A stretch of DNA of 6,288 nucleotides from an uncultured Campylobacter sp. (GTDB taxonomy: Bacteria > Campylobacterota > Campylobacteria > Campylobacterales > Campylobacteraceae): assembly GCF_938031315.1 (NCBI RefSeq), contig NZ_CALHHT010000298.1, positions 1-6,288 of the forward strand, read 5' to 3'. This document shows positions 1 through 4,969 of the stretch, one piece after another. Each line of letters opens with the position of its first letter. Within the stretch, counting starts at the first letter, position 1. A program made the translations under genes and the position numbers. The notes under the pieces were generated by a model, which was given only the letters and a program-made list of their open reading frames with translations, searched no databases and was not told where the DNA came from.

Positions 1-51
1 TAAGTAAGGTATGATTGGATTTTTTTAAGTAATTATACAATAAATAATTTC

Positions 52-80
52 TTGAAATGATTCAAATATATTTTTATTTT
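52..80 (+). promoter_or_regulatory. Candidate sigma-70 promoter of the 113-430 gene
   Basis: TTGAAA at 52-57 and TATTTT at 75-80 are separated by 17 bases, a usual sigma-70 spacing. This puts the transcript start near 87 and gives a leader of about 25 bases before the ATG at 113. In DNA this AT-rich such matches arise easily. TACAAT at 36-41 is an alternative -10, but it has no well-spaced -35. Confidence 0.4.
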
Positions 81-99
81 ACTTTGTCTAAAGTAAAAT
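76..99. promoter_or_regulatory. Perfect 10-bp inverted repeat over the -10/start region (operator or leader hairpin)
   Basis: The arm ATTTTACTTT (76-85) is the exact reverse complement of AAAGTAAAAT (90-99), with GTCT between them. The repeat overlaps the proposed -10 box and start point and ends two bases before the AGGAGG ribosome site at 101-106. As DNA it could be an operator. If transcription starts further upstream, the RNA would form a hairpin next to the ribosome site. Which applies is inference. Confidence 0.45.
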
Positions 100-112
100 T
101 AGGAGGTAATTT

Positions 113-430
113 ATGAAGAATAAAAAGAAATTGGTAATTATAACTTCCATTTTGGCAGTAGGTATTCCACTACTGGCTATTGGGACACAATCAATATTAA
201 AAAAAGTAAGGGATGATTATTACAAAACTCAAAAAGAGCAGATTGAGGCTGAAAAAGCCAGAGAAAAAGCTGAAAAAGAACAAACATTAGCTCAAGAAAA
301 AGCCGAAAGAGAAAGGCAGCTTCAATTAGAAAAAGCTGAAAAAGAACAAAAAATTGTCAGCGAAAAAACTGAAAAAAAACAACCAATAATTACTGGTCAA
401 TCTTCACAAAAAAATAAAAATGGAAATTAA
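113..430 (+). CDS. Small membrane-anchored hendecad coiled-coil protein, function unknown
   Basis: I do not recognise a family for this 105-residue protein. It starts at an ATG six bases after a perfect AGGAGG (101-106). The N-terminus is lysine-rich (residues 2-6) and is followed by a hydrophobic stretch at about 7-29, read as one membrane anchor or an uncleaved signal. Residues 30-50 are charged. Residues 51-94 form four 11-residue units starting EKAEKEQ, EKAERER, EKAEKEQ and EKTEKKQ, as expected for a long hendecad alpha-helical coiled coil. The tail (95-105) is polar. Topology by the positive-inside rule would put the short N-terminus in the cytosol and the coil outside (inference). It has its own terminator just after the stop codon, so it is probably monocistronic. 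Codon use is strongly AT-biased, like that of the next two genes. Confidence 0.8.
   Translation: MKNKKKLVIITSILAVGIPLLAIGTQSILKKVRDDYYKTQKEQIEAEKAREKAEKEQTLAQEKAERERQLQLEKAEKEQKIVSEKTEKKQPIITGQSSQKNKNGN
263..394 (+). repeat. Four 33-base coding repeats (11-residue units)
   Basis: Residues 51-61, 62-72, 73-83 and 84-94 of the coiled-coil protein align as four copies of the pattern E-K-[AT]-E-[KR]-x-[QR]-x(4). At DNA level each unit is 33 bases and opens with GAAAAAGCTGAAAAAG or a variant. The copies have diverged at the DNA level and more at their protein ends, so this is an old coding repeat and not a recent slippage tract. Confidence 0.7.
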
Positions 431-431
431 A

Positions 432-464
432 TTACCTATTGATATCAGTAGGTAAATTTTTTTT
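432..464 (+). terminator. Intrinsic terminator of the 113-430 gene
   Basis: The stem TTACCTATTG (432-441) pairs with CAGTAGGTAA (446-455), ten pairs including one G-U, around an ATAT loop. Eight T residues follow at 457-464. It lies one base past the stop codon and has every element of a Rho-independent terminator. Confidence 0.85.
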
Positions 465-465
465 G

Positions 466-497
466 AAGGAACAAATCTTAATAAAAAATCGTTCCTT
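466..497. repeat. 7-bp inverted repeat ahead of the second small gene
   Basis: AAGGAAC (466-472) and GTTCCTT (491-497) are exact reverse complements separated by 18 AT-rich bases. The right arm runs into the proposed -35 box at 496-501, so it could be a binding site for a regulator of the 556-768 gene. It could also be chance. Confidence 0.3.
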
Positions 498-524
498 GAA
501 AGAAATAGAAAAATAGAGTATTCT
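496..524 (+). promoter_or_regulatory. Candidate promoter of the 556-768 gene
   Basis: TTGAAA at 496-501 and TATTCT at 519-524 are 17 bases apart. The implied start near 531 gives a leader of about 25 bases. The -35 box has the same sequence as the one proposed for the upstream gene. A terminator stands between the two genes, so a separate promoter is expected. Confidence 0.35.
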
Positions 525-555
525 TATCTTATCAAAATATTAAGTGGGAATAAAA

Positions 556-768
556 ATGGGAAAATTATCAAAAACTTTAATAATTTTAGGTGGAACTATT
601 TTAGCAGGTGTTGCATATAGTCTATGGAAAGATAAAAAAGATTTGGAAGAAGAAAATGAAGAACTATATGATGAAATATCATTACTAAAAGGAAAAAACA
701 TAGAAAAAGATTTACAAGATGGAATAATGGTATCAGAGGATGAACTTCTTGAAGAAGATATATTTTAA
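556..768 (+). CDS. Small acidic single-pass membrane protein, function unknown
   Basis: No family is recognised for this 70-residue protein. I chose the ATG at 556 because GGGA (546-549) sits six bases upstream as a weak ribosome site. An in-frame GTG at 544 would add four residues but has no ribosome site. Residues 7-24 are hydrophobic with glycines and probably cross the membrane. Residues 25-50 mix lysine with glutamate and look like a short coiled coil. The C-terminal part (51-70) is strongly acidic and ends in a DELLEEDIF motif. The layout, a short N-terminal anchor followed by a charged helix, resembles the 113-430 protein, but the sequences are not related. The composition matches the AT-rich left part. 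A strong hairpin follows the stop codon. Confidence 0.75.
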   Translation: MGKLSKTLIILGGTILAGVAYSLWKDKKDLEEENEELYDEISLLKGKNIEKDLQDGIMVSEDELLEEDIF

Positions 769-776
769 GTTTTTAG

Positions 777-826
777 AAAAGTTGTTGTATAAATTAGTAA
801 GTATATATAAATTACAACAACTTTTT
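777..826. terminator. Hairpin terminator between convergent genes
   Basis: A 13-bp perfect stem, 777-789 against 813-825 (core GTTGTTGTA with TACAACAAC), has a 23-base AT-rich loop and ends in a T run at 822-826. It begins eight bases after the stop of the + strand gene. On the - strand it is also followed by a T-rich stretch (complement of 771-780), so it may also stop rsmA transcripts about 100 bases beyond that gene. Confidence 0.7.
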
Positions 827-924
827 ATTTTACTAAAAATATGATAGCCTGTAGTATCATTACAGTTTACTTACGATGTCTTAGTATCACATAGAGTTTT
901 TTTATTCAATAAAATATAGACAGT

Positions 925-1512
925 TTAACCTTCCAAAATTCCAATAAAATCAATGAATCCTTGCACAGAAAATTCTTCTGCTCTAGCTAATTCTGTTTTG
1001 CCAACTTTTTTCAAGCATTCTTTTACAAAATCTTTTGAAAATCCTAAATTCGATAAATTATTAGAAATACTTTTTCTTTTATTTGAAAAGGCTTCCTTCA
1101 AATATTTAAAATATTTTTCTTCTGAAATTTGACTTTCATACTTTTTATTTTTCAAAATTTTTATTCCTAAAAATGCTGAATCAACTTTTGGAACAGGATC
1201 AAATTTTTCTTTCGGCACAGTAAACAGATATTCTGCTTCAGCATAAAATTGAACTGCATGTGTAAGCAGACTCATATTTTTGCTATGAGGCTGGGAGGCA
1301 ATCCGCTCTGCCACTTCCTTTTGCACCATCAAATAAATTTCATCAATATTTTCACGGTATTCCAAAAGTTTGTTAATAATCGGCGAAGTTATATAATACG
1401 GAATATTTGCCACAACTTTAATATTTTTCTTATCTTCAAAAAATTTTTTCAAATCTGCTTCCATAAAATCCTGATGAATCAACTTAAAATTTTCCTTTTT
1501 TTGAAAATTATT
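925..1512 (-). CDS. rsmA: 16S rRNA dimethyladenosine transferase RsmA/KsgA, N-terminus missing
   Basis: RsmA transfers four methyl groups from SAM to two adjacent adenines in the 3'-terminal hairpin (helix 45) of 16S rRNA during 30S maturation. The frame stays open from 1512 down to the stop at 925-927, about 195 residues; the family is about 260-290. Visible landmarks are the catalytic NIPYY motif at fragment residues 36-40, the FDPVPKVDSAF segment, and the helical C-terminal part with AFSNKRKSISNNL. The first 75-100 residues are missing, including the glycine-rich SAM-binding loop. A TTG at 1482 could formally start a 185-residue frame, but the residues upstream of it (KKENFK) still look like RsmA, so this is truncation and not an internal start. 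The break coincides with the composition change, so the gene is probably intact in its source genome. Confidence 0.9.
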   Translation of the reverse strand, partial: NNFQKKENFKLIHQDFMEADLKKFFEDKKNIKVVANIPYYITSPIINKLLEYRENIDEIYLMVQKEVAERIASQPHSKNMSLLTHAVQFYAEAEYLFTVPKEKFDPVPKVDSAFLGIKILKNKKYESQISEEKYFKYLKEAFSNKRKSISNNLSNLGFSKDFVKECLKKVGKTELARAEEFSVQGFIDFIGILEG

Positions 1513-1530
1513 TTAATTAAGACGGCGTGA
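1501..1530. other. Join between two unrelated sequences (probable assembly chimera)
   Basis: RsmA-like coding ends around 1500-1512, and a stop codon (complement of 1513-1515) follows at once in its frame. From 1521 the text contains GACGGCGTG, then AAATTT-rich spacer, and later genes of much higher GC content. No insertion-sequence ends, target-site repeat or integrase gene are seen at the border. The exact join cannot be placed more precisely because the bases around 1504-1520 are all A or T. Confidence 0.75.
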
Positions 1531-1655
1531 TTTTAGTGAAAATTGTATTAAAGCATCTTGAAAGTCATTATAATTTTTTAGCTAAAATTTTACGGCGTAA
1601 AATTTGCTTGAATGATTTATCTATAGAAATTTTAAAAGCTATTTTAAAATTTTAA
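1521..1655 (+). CDS. Possible 3' end of a gene cut by the join
   Basis: This frame is open for 44 codons from 1521 to a TAA at 1653-1655. In-frame GTG codons occur at 1527 and 1536, without a ribosome site. The peptide is basic and rich in Leu, Ile and Lys, with HLESHYNFL in the middle; I recognise no family. If the join lies at about 1520, this could be the tail of a protein whose start was lost. The base composition is lower in GC than in the genes to the right, and the frame contains an AT palindrome (1585-1605), so plain spacer is at least as likely. Confidence 0.2.
   Translation, partial: DGVILVKIVLKHLESHYNFLAKILRRKICLNDLSIEILKAILKF
1585..1605. repeat. 21-base near-perfect palindrome
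   Basis: AAATTTTACG (1585-1594) and CGTAAAATTT (1596-1605) are exact reverse complements around a single G at 1595. With one central base it cannot form a full RNA hairpin without losing inner pairs. It is better read as a double-stranded protein-binding site, or as chance in AAATTT-rich DNA. Confidence 0.4.
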
Positions 1656-1679
1656 GAGCCGAGCGAATATTAAAATTTT
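1646..1679. repeat. 10-bp AT-only inverted repeat with 14-base loop
   Basis: AAAATTTTAA (1646-1655) pairs with TTAAAATTTT (1670-1679) around a GC-containing loop. It overlaps the stop of the possible gene tail at 1653-1655 and could be a weak terminator for it, but the stem has no G-C pair. Confidence 0.3.
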
Positions 1680-1837
1680 CGCGCACAGGAGAGTTTAAAT
1701 TTAAAGCAAATTTCGGATTTTAAAATTTCAATATCACGCAGGGTCGTGTTTGGGTTGCAGGCGTGGACGATCAACGACTCAAGTGGCTTGCAAATTCCGC
1801 ACTCGCCAAAAAAACTCTGCGTTGCAGCGATTTAAAT

Positions 1838-1873
1838 CTTTTATCGCGAAATTTGCAATCACGCGATTAAAAG
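1838..1873 (-). terminator. Hairpin overlapping the dgkA stop, possible terminator
   Basis: Read on the - strand, CTTTTAATCGCG (1873-1862) pairs with CGCGATAAAAG (1848-1838), eleven pairs with one bulged base, around a 13-base loop. The stem includes the TAA of dgkA (1867-1869). Only a short T stretch follows (ATTTAAAT), so termination may be weak or may need Rho. Confidence 0.45.
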
Positions 1874-2229
1874 AATTTACCGATAAGCGCGTATCCCCAC
1901 AGCGCGGCGTTGAGAAATAGGCTCATCATCACGGCGGTGCTTGCGGTGTCTTTGGCGCCCTTGGCTAGCGGGTGGATTTCGCTCGTGGCAAGATCGACCG
2001 CGCGCTCAATAGCTGAGTTTATGCACTCGGTTGTGAGCGTAAAGACCGCGCCGAAGATCAAAAATAGATTTAGCACCGCGCCGAAATTCCAAAAAAATAG
2101 CGACAGCAGAAGCGGGACGAACACGCAAAGCTCGAGTCTAAAGCTACGCTCGCTGCGCAGCATCTCGGCAAGACCCGCCATAGCGTAGCCCCAGTTGGCA
2201 AAAAATCGGTATTTGGGCTGATTGCGCAT
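1867..2229 (-). CDS. dgkA: Diacylglycerol kinase DgkA
   Basis: This small inner-membrane enzyme phosphorylates diacylglycerol with ATP to give phosphatidic acid. In Gram-negative bacteria it recycles the lipid left when envelope polymers take headgroups from phospholipids. At 120 residues it matches the family (E. coli about 122). Conserved residues are visible: E27 and E33 near the first amphipathic helix, the E-x-x-N-S-A-I-E block with E68, N71 and E75, and K93-D94 in AKDTAS. These line up with the E. coli active-site residues at 69, 72, 76 and 94-95. Three membrane helices lie at about 34-48, 51-68 and 97-116. The ATG at 2227-2229 is preceded by AAAGGAA on the - strand (complement of 2234-2240). 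It diverges from xth, and a hairpin covers its stop codon. Confidence 0.94.
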   Translation of the reverse strand: MRNQPKYRFFANWGYAMAGLAEMLRSERSFRLELCVFVPLLLSLFFWNFGAVLNLFLIFGAVFTLTTECINSAIERAVDLATSEIHPLAKGAKDTASTAVMMSLFLNAALWGYALIGKFF

Positions 2230-2259
2230 AATTTTCCTTTAAATTTAGTCAAAATTTCG

Positions 2260-2265
2260 TATAAT
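2260..2265 (+). promoter_or_regulatory. -10 box of xth
   Basis: The sequence is a perfect TATAAT. Transcription would start near 2272, leaving a leader of about 25 bases with AAAGG at 2286-2290 before the TTG start at 2297. Upstream only the weak TTTAAA at 2237-2242 could serve as -35; AT-rich tracts precede the box, as in Campylobacter promoters. This start point also argues against a TTG start at 2279, which would have almost no leader. Confidence 0.6.
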
Positions 2266-2269
2266 CATA
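2264..2269 (-). promoter_or_regulatory. Candidate -10 box of dgkA
   Basis: The - strand reads TATGAT here, five of six consensus bases. It places a start near 2257 and a leader of about 28 bases before the dgkA ATG. No good -35 box is visible at the usual distance, as is common for epsilonproteobacterial sigma-70 promoters. It overlaps the xth -10 box by two bases. Confidence 0.45.
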
Positions 2270-2296
2270 CCAAAATTTTTGCGCCAAAGGCTAAAT

Positions 2297-3055
2297 TTGA
2301 AACTGATTAGTTGGAACGTAAACGGGCTGCGCGCAGTGCTTGGTAAAGACGGCTTTGCGTGGCTCGCGGAGCAAAACCCCGATTTTTTGGGCTTGCAAGA
2401 GATCAAGGTGAGCGAAAAGGACGCCCCAAAAGGGCTTTATGAGCTCGGATTTTCTCAGATCGATCTAAATTCCGCCGCTCGCGCGGGATATTCGGGCGTG
2501 GCGAGCCTAGCAAAATTTAAAAGCGAGACGAGCAAGGCGCTGTTTTTCCCCGACGACGAAGGGCGCGTGCTGCAGCACCGCTTCGGCGATGTCGTGCTTT
2601 TTAATATCTACTTTCCCAACGGCCAAAAGGACGAGGCGCGGCTAGCCTACAAGATGGAATTTTACGCAAAATTCCTAGCCTACGCGCGCAGCCTCGCGGA
2701 GCAGGGGCTCGGAGTGATATTTTGCGGCGACGTGAATACCGCGCACCGCGAGATCGATCTTGCAAATCCAAAAGCAAACTCCAAAACCTCGGGCTTTTTG
2801 CCGATCGAGCGGGCATGGCTCGATGAGGTGGAGGCGGCGGGCTTCGTCGATACCTTCCGTGCCGTGCGCGGCGAGCTGCGGGACGCCTACTCGTGGTGGA
2901 GCTACCGCTTTAACGCGCGCGCCAAAAACGTAGGCTGGCGGATCGATTATTTTTTCATCTCGGCTAATTTGCGCTCGCGGCTAAAGGACGCTTTCATCCT
3001 AAGCGACGTAATGGGCAGCGACCACTGCCCCGTGGGTATCGAGATCGAAATTTAG
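2297..3055 (+). CDS. xth: Exodeoxyribonuclease III (AP endonuclease)
   Basis: This is a Mg-dependent enzyme of the endonuclease/exonuclease/phosphatase fold. It cuts DNA 5' of abasic sites, trims 3' blocked ends in base-excision repair and degrades duplex DNA from 3' ends. The family motifs are all present: WNVNG with N7, LQEIK with E35, GYSG at 64-67, YFPNG at 105-109, GDVNTAH with D145 and N147, W-R-I-D-Y with D217, and the terminal GSDHCP with D242 and H243. I chose the TTG at 2297, giving 252 residues starting M-K-L-I-S-W-N. AAAGG lies six bases upstream, and homologs begin at this position. The frame can be extended to a TTG at 2279, but that lacks a ribosome site. It diverges from dgkA and is probably transcribed alone; 137 bases separate it from fhs. 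Confidence 0.96.
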   Translation: MKLISWNVNGLRAVLGKDGFAWLAEQNPDFLGLQEIKVSEKDAPKGLYELGFSQIDLNSAARAGYSGVASLAKFKSETSKALFFPDDEGRVLQHRFGDVVLFNIYFPNGQKDEARLAYKMEFYAKFLAYARSLAEQGLGVIFCGDVNTAHREIDLANPKANSKTSGFLPIERAWLDEVEAAGFVDTFRAVRGELRDAYSWWSYRFNARAKNVGWRIDYFFISANLRSRLKDAFILSDVMGSDHCPVGIEIEI

Positions 3056-3073
3056 CCGGGGCAAATTTCGCGG

Positions 3074-3101
3074 CGCGAGCTTTGATCTTGCGCGGCTCGC
3101 G
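3074..3101. repeat. GC-rich inverted repeat downstream of xth
   Basis: CGCGAGC (3074-3080) and GCTCGCG (3095-3101) are exact reverse complements around 14 bases. A hairpin here, 19 bases past the xth stop, could act in termination or protect the mRNA end, but no T run follows. The rest of the 3056-3192 spacer shows no gene. Confidence 0.35.
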
Positions 3102-3163
3102 GATAAGGTGCGCGTAGCGGCGGCTAATGCGCGGATTTAAAGAGGCGGTGCGTAAACGCTGCG

Positions 3164-3177
3164 CGATAAAATTTTAA
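3164..3177 (+). promoter_or_regulatory. 14-base element shared with the next gene, possible -10 of fhs
   Basis: CGATAAAATTTTAA occurs here and again, base for base, at 4946-4959, just upstream of the next two starts (15 and 10 bases between element and ATG). TAAAAT at 3167-3172 matches a -10 box at five of six positions, though the leader would be only about 14 bases. The fhs ribosome site AAGGAG is at 3182-3187. Confidence 0.35.
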
Positions 3178-3192
3178 ATTTAAGGAGAGAAA

Positions 3193-4839
3193 ATGTTGAG
3201 CGATATCGAAATAGCAAATGCGGCGAAGCCGGATAAAATTTCAAACGTTGCGAAAAATTTGGGGCTTAGCGAGGATGAGATCGAGCTGTACGGGCACTAC
3301 AAAGCCAAGCTAAATATCAAGCCGCGCTCGCGCGCTTCGAAGCTTATTTTGGTCACGGCGACCAATCCGACGCCGTTTGGCGAGGGCAAGACGACGACCT
3401 CTATCGGTCTAGCCGACGCGCTAAAGCGTCTGGGCAAAAGTGTCTGCCTTGCGCTGCGCGAGCCGTCGCTGGGGCCAGTTTTTGGTATCAAAGGCGGCGC
3501 CGCGGGCGGCGGATATTCGCAGCTGGTGCCGATGGACGATCTAAATTTGCATTTTAACGGCGATTTTCACGCGATTACCTCCGCAAACAATCTCATTTCG
3601 GCGGTCATCGACAACTCGCTGTATCAAGAAAACCCGCTAAAGATCGAAAAAATTCTATGGAAGCGCTGCATGGATATGAACGATCGCGCGCTGCGCCACA
3701 TCACCGTAGGACAGGGCGGGCGCACCGACGGAGTAGAGCGTGAGGACGGCTTTAATATCACCGCGGCTAGCGAGATAATGGCGGTTCTGTGCCTCTCGAA
3801 CGATCTTGCCGAGCTTAAGGAAAACATCGCAAACATCATGGTCGCCTACGATACGCAGGGAGAGCCGATATACGTGCGCGATCTGGGCTGCGCAGACGCC
3901 GTGGCGATCCTGCTAAAAGACGCGATGAAGCCAAATCTCATCCAGAGCCTTGAGCACACGCCTGCGCTCGTGCACGGAGGACCTTTTGCAAATATCGCGC
4001 ACGGCTGCAACTCCATAATGGCGAGTAAGCTTGCGCTCTCGCTAGCAGATTACGCCGTGACGGAGGCGGGCTTCGGAAGTGAGCTCGGGGCTGAGAAATT
4101 TATCGACATCAAGTGTCGCCGCGCGGGTATCGCTCCGGATGCCGCGGTGTTGGTTAGCACGATCCGCTCGCTTAAATACAACGGCGGCGCGGATAAAGAA
4201 AGTATCGCGAGCCCTGATCTTGCCGCGCTTCAAAAAGGCATCGTAAATTTAGGCGGGCATATTGAAATTTTACAAAACTTCGGGCTAAATCCGGTCGTGG
4301 CGCTTAATCGCTTTAGCTTCGATAGCGACGAGGAGATCGCCTTAGTGTGCGAGTACTGCAAGCAGCGCGGCGTGCAGATGGCGATTTGCGAAAATTTCGC
4401 CAAAGGAGGCGAGGGCGCGCTTGAGCTAGCCCGCCTCGTAGTAGATGAGTGCGAGCGCGCTAAGGAGCTGAAATTTGCCTACGAGCTTAGCGACGATACG
4501 GCGAGCAAGATCGAAAAGATCGCTACTAAAATTTACGGCGCGAGCGAGGTCGTTTTCGAGCCCGAGGCGCAAAAGGCGCTACAACACATCAAGGCTTTGG
4601 GACTTGAGCGGTTAAACGTCTGCATCGCAAAGACGCAGTATAGCTTCAGCGACGATGCTAAAGCGCTTGGGCGGGCACGCGGCTTTAAGCTCAGCGTCAA
4701 AGATCTTCAGATCCGCACGGGGGCGGGCTTCATCGTCGCCATCTGCGGCAAGATAATGCTGATGCCGGGGCTACCGAAGGTTCCTAACGCGCTAAATATG
4801 AAGATCACGGAGGGGGGCATTATAAGCGGTCTGGCGTGA
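3193..4839 (+). CDS. fhs: Formate-tetrahydrofolate ligase
   Basis: The enzyme joins formate to tetrahydrofolate with ATP, giving 10-formyl-tetrahydrofolate for purine synthesis and fMet-tRNA, and linking formate to one-carbon metabolism in the cytosol. Its 548 residues are close to the usual 555-560, so the gene is complete. The P-loop is T-P-F-G-E-G-K-T at 60-67. The family signature FGIKGGAAGGGYSQ is at 97-110, followed by PMDDLNLHFNGD (113-124). Also conserved are HGGPFANIAHGCNS (261-274), VALNRF (369-374) and a C-terminal LPKVPNALN. Phe62 takes the place of the more common Ala in the P-loop; Lys66 is kept. The ATG has AAGGAG six bases before it. There is no folD or other folate gene next to it in the window, so no operon with its pathway is seen. 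Codons are GC-rich, like those of xth. Confidence 0.98.
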   Translation: MLSDIEIANAAKPDKISNVAKNLGLSEDEIELYGHYKAKLNIKPRSRASKLILVTATNPTPFGEGKTTTSIGLADALKRLGKSVCLALREPSLGPVFGIKGGAAGGGYSQLVPMDDLNLHFNGDFHAITSANNLISAVIDNSLYQENPLKIEKILWKRCMDMNDRALRHITVGQGGRTDGVEREDGFNITAASEIMAVLCLSNDLAELKENIANIMVAYDTQGEPIYVRDLGCADAVAILLKDAMKPNLIQSLEHTPALVHGGPFANIAHGCNSIMASKLALSLADYAVTEAGFGSELGAEKFIDIKCRRAGIAPDAAVLVSTIRSLKYNGGADKESIASPDLAALQKGIVNLGGHIEILQNFGLNPVVALNRFSFDSDEEIALVCEYCKQRGVQMAICENFAKGGEGALELARLVVDECERAKELKFAYELSDDTASKIEKIATKIYGASEVVFEPEAQKALQHIKALGLERLNVCIAKTQYSFSDDAKALGRARGFKLSVKDLQIRTGAGFIVAICGKIMLMPGLPKVPNALNMKITEGGIISGLA

Positions 4840-4895
4840 TCTGAAATTTTATTTTCCGCGCGGGGAATTTACACGATAGAGCGGCGTAGAAGCTT

Positions 4896-4943
4896 CGGCG
4901 CGGAATTTTAAAATTTAAAAGAGCGCGCCGCAAACCGCGCTTT
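4896..4943 (+). terminator. fhs terminator with a competing hairpin
   Basis: Hairpin A pairs 4920-4927 (AGAGCGCG) with 4936-4943 (CGCGCTTT), eight pairs including one G-U, around an 8-base loop; TTT at 4941-4943 serves as a very short tail. Hairpin B pairs CGGCGCG (4896-4902) with CGCGCCG (4924-4930). B uses bases 4924-4927 that A also needs, so only one can form at a time. A is a plausible weak terminator of fhs; whether B antagonises it is inference. Confidence 0.4.
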
Positions 4944-4945
4944 AA

Positions 4946-4959
4946 CGATAAAATTTTAA
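4946..4959 (+). promoter_or_regulatory. Second copy of the 14-base CGATAAAATTTTAA element
   Basis: This is identical to 3164-3177 upstream of fhs. TAAAAT at 4949-4954 could be a -10 box, but it is so close to the ATG at 4970 that a transcript would start near the ribosome site AAGGT (4958-4962). The element may instead reflect the AAATTT-rich spacer style of this genome. Confidence 0.3.
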
Positions 4960-4969
4960 GGTTATTTGG

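Larger units (their letters stand above)
1513..1866. other. Gene-poor stretch after the join
   Basis: About 350 bases hold no recognisable gene, tRNA or mobile element. AAATTT occurs nine times between 1585 and 1854. There are three inverted repeats: 1585-1605, 1646-1679 and the hairpin at 1838-1873. A long-range imperfect pair also links TTGCAAATTCCGC at 1788-1800 with GCGAAATTTGCAA at 1846-1858 (12 of 13 bases). GC content rises from about 1740 onward. Short frames on the + strand between 1740 and 1866 give no family-like protein. Confidence 0.6.

Noticed and set aside
263..394. 33-base repeats considered as a CRISPR-like or mobile repeat
   Set aside because: The copies are adjacent with no spacers, are in frame and encode a regular coiled coil.
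1249..1530. 93-codon + strand frame rich in Ile, Phe and Asn
   Set aside because: It is antisense to rsmA, crosses the join and has no ribosome site; it is a by-product of AT-rich codons.
1501..1530. Genomic-island or phage attachment site at the composition change
   Set aside because: No integrase, transposase, tRNA end or flanking direct repeat is visible; whole-genome style changes on both sides fit a mis-join better.
1740..1866. Possible tRNA or small protein in the GC-richer half of the gap
   Set aside because: No cloverleaf with T-loop GTTCRA was found, and all frames are short with no recognisable sequence.
1910..2188. 92-codon + strand frame
   Set aside because: It is entirely antisense to dgkA, whose active-site residues are clear on the other strand.
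2601..2816. 71-codon - strand frame
   Set aside because: It is an Arg/Pro-rich shadow of xth, with no ribosome site.
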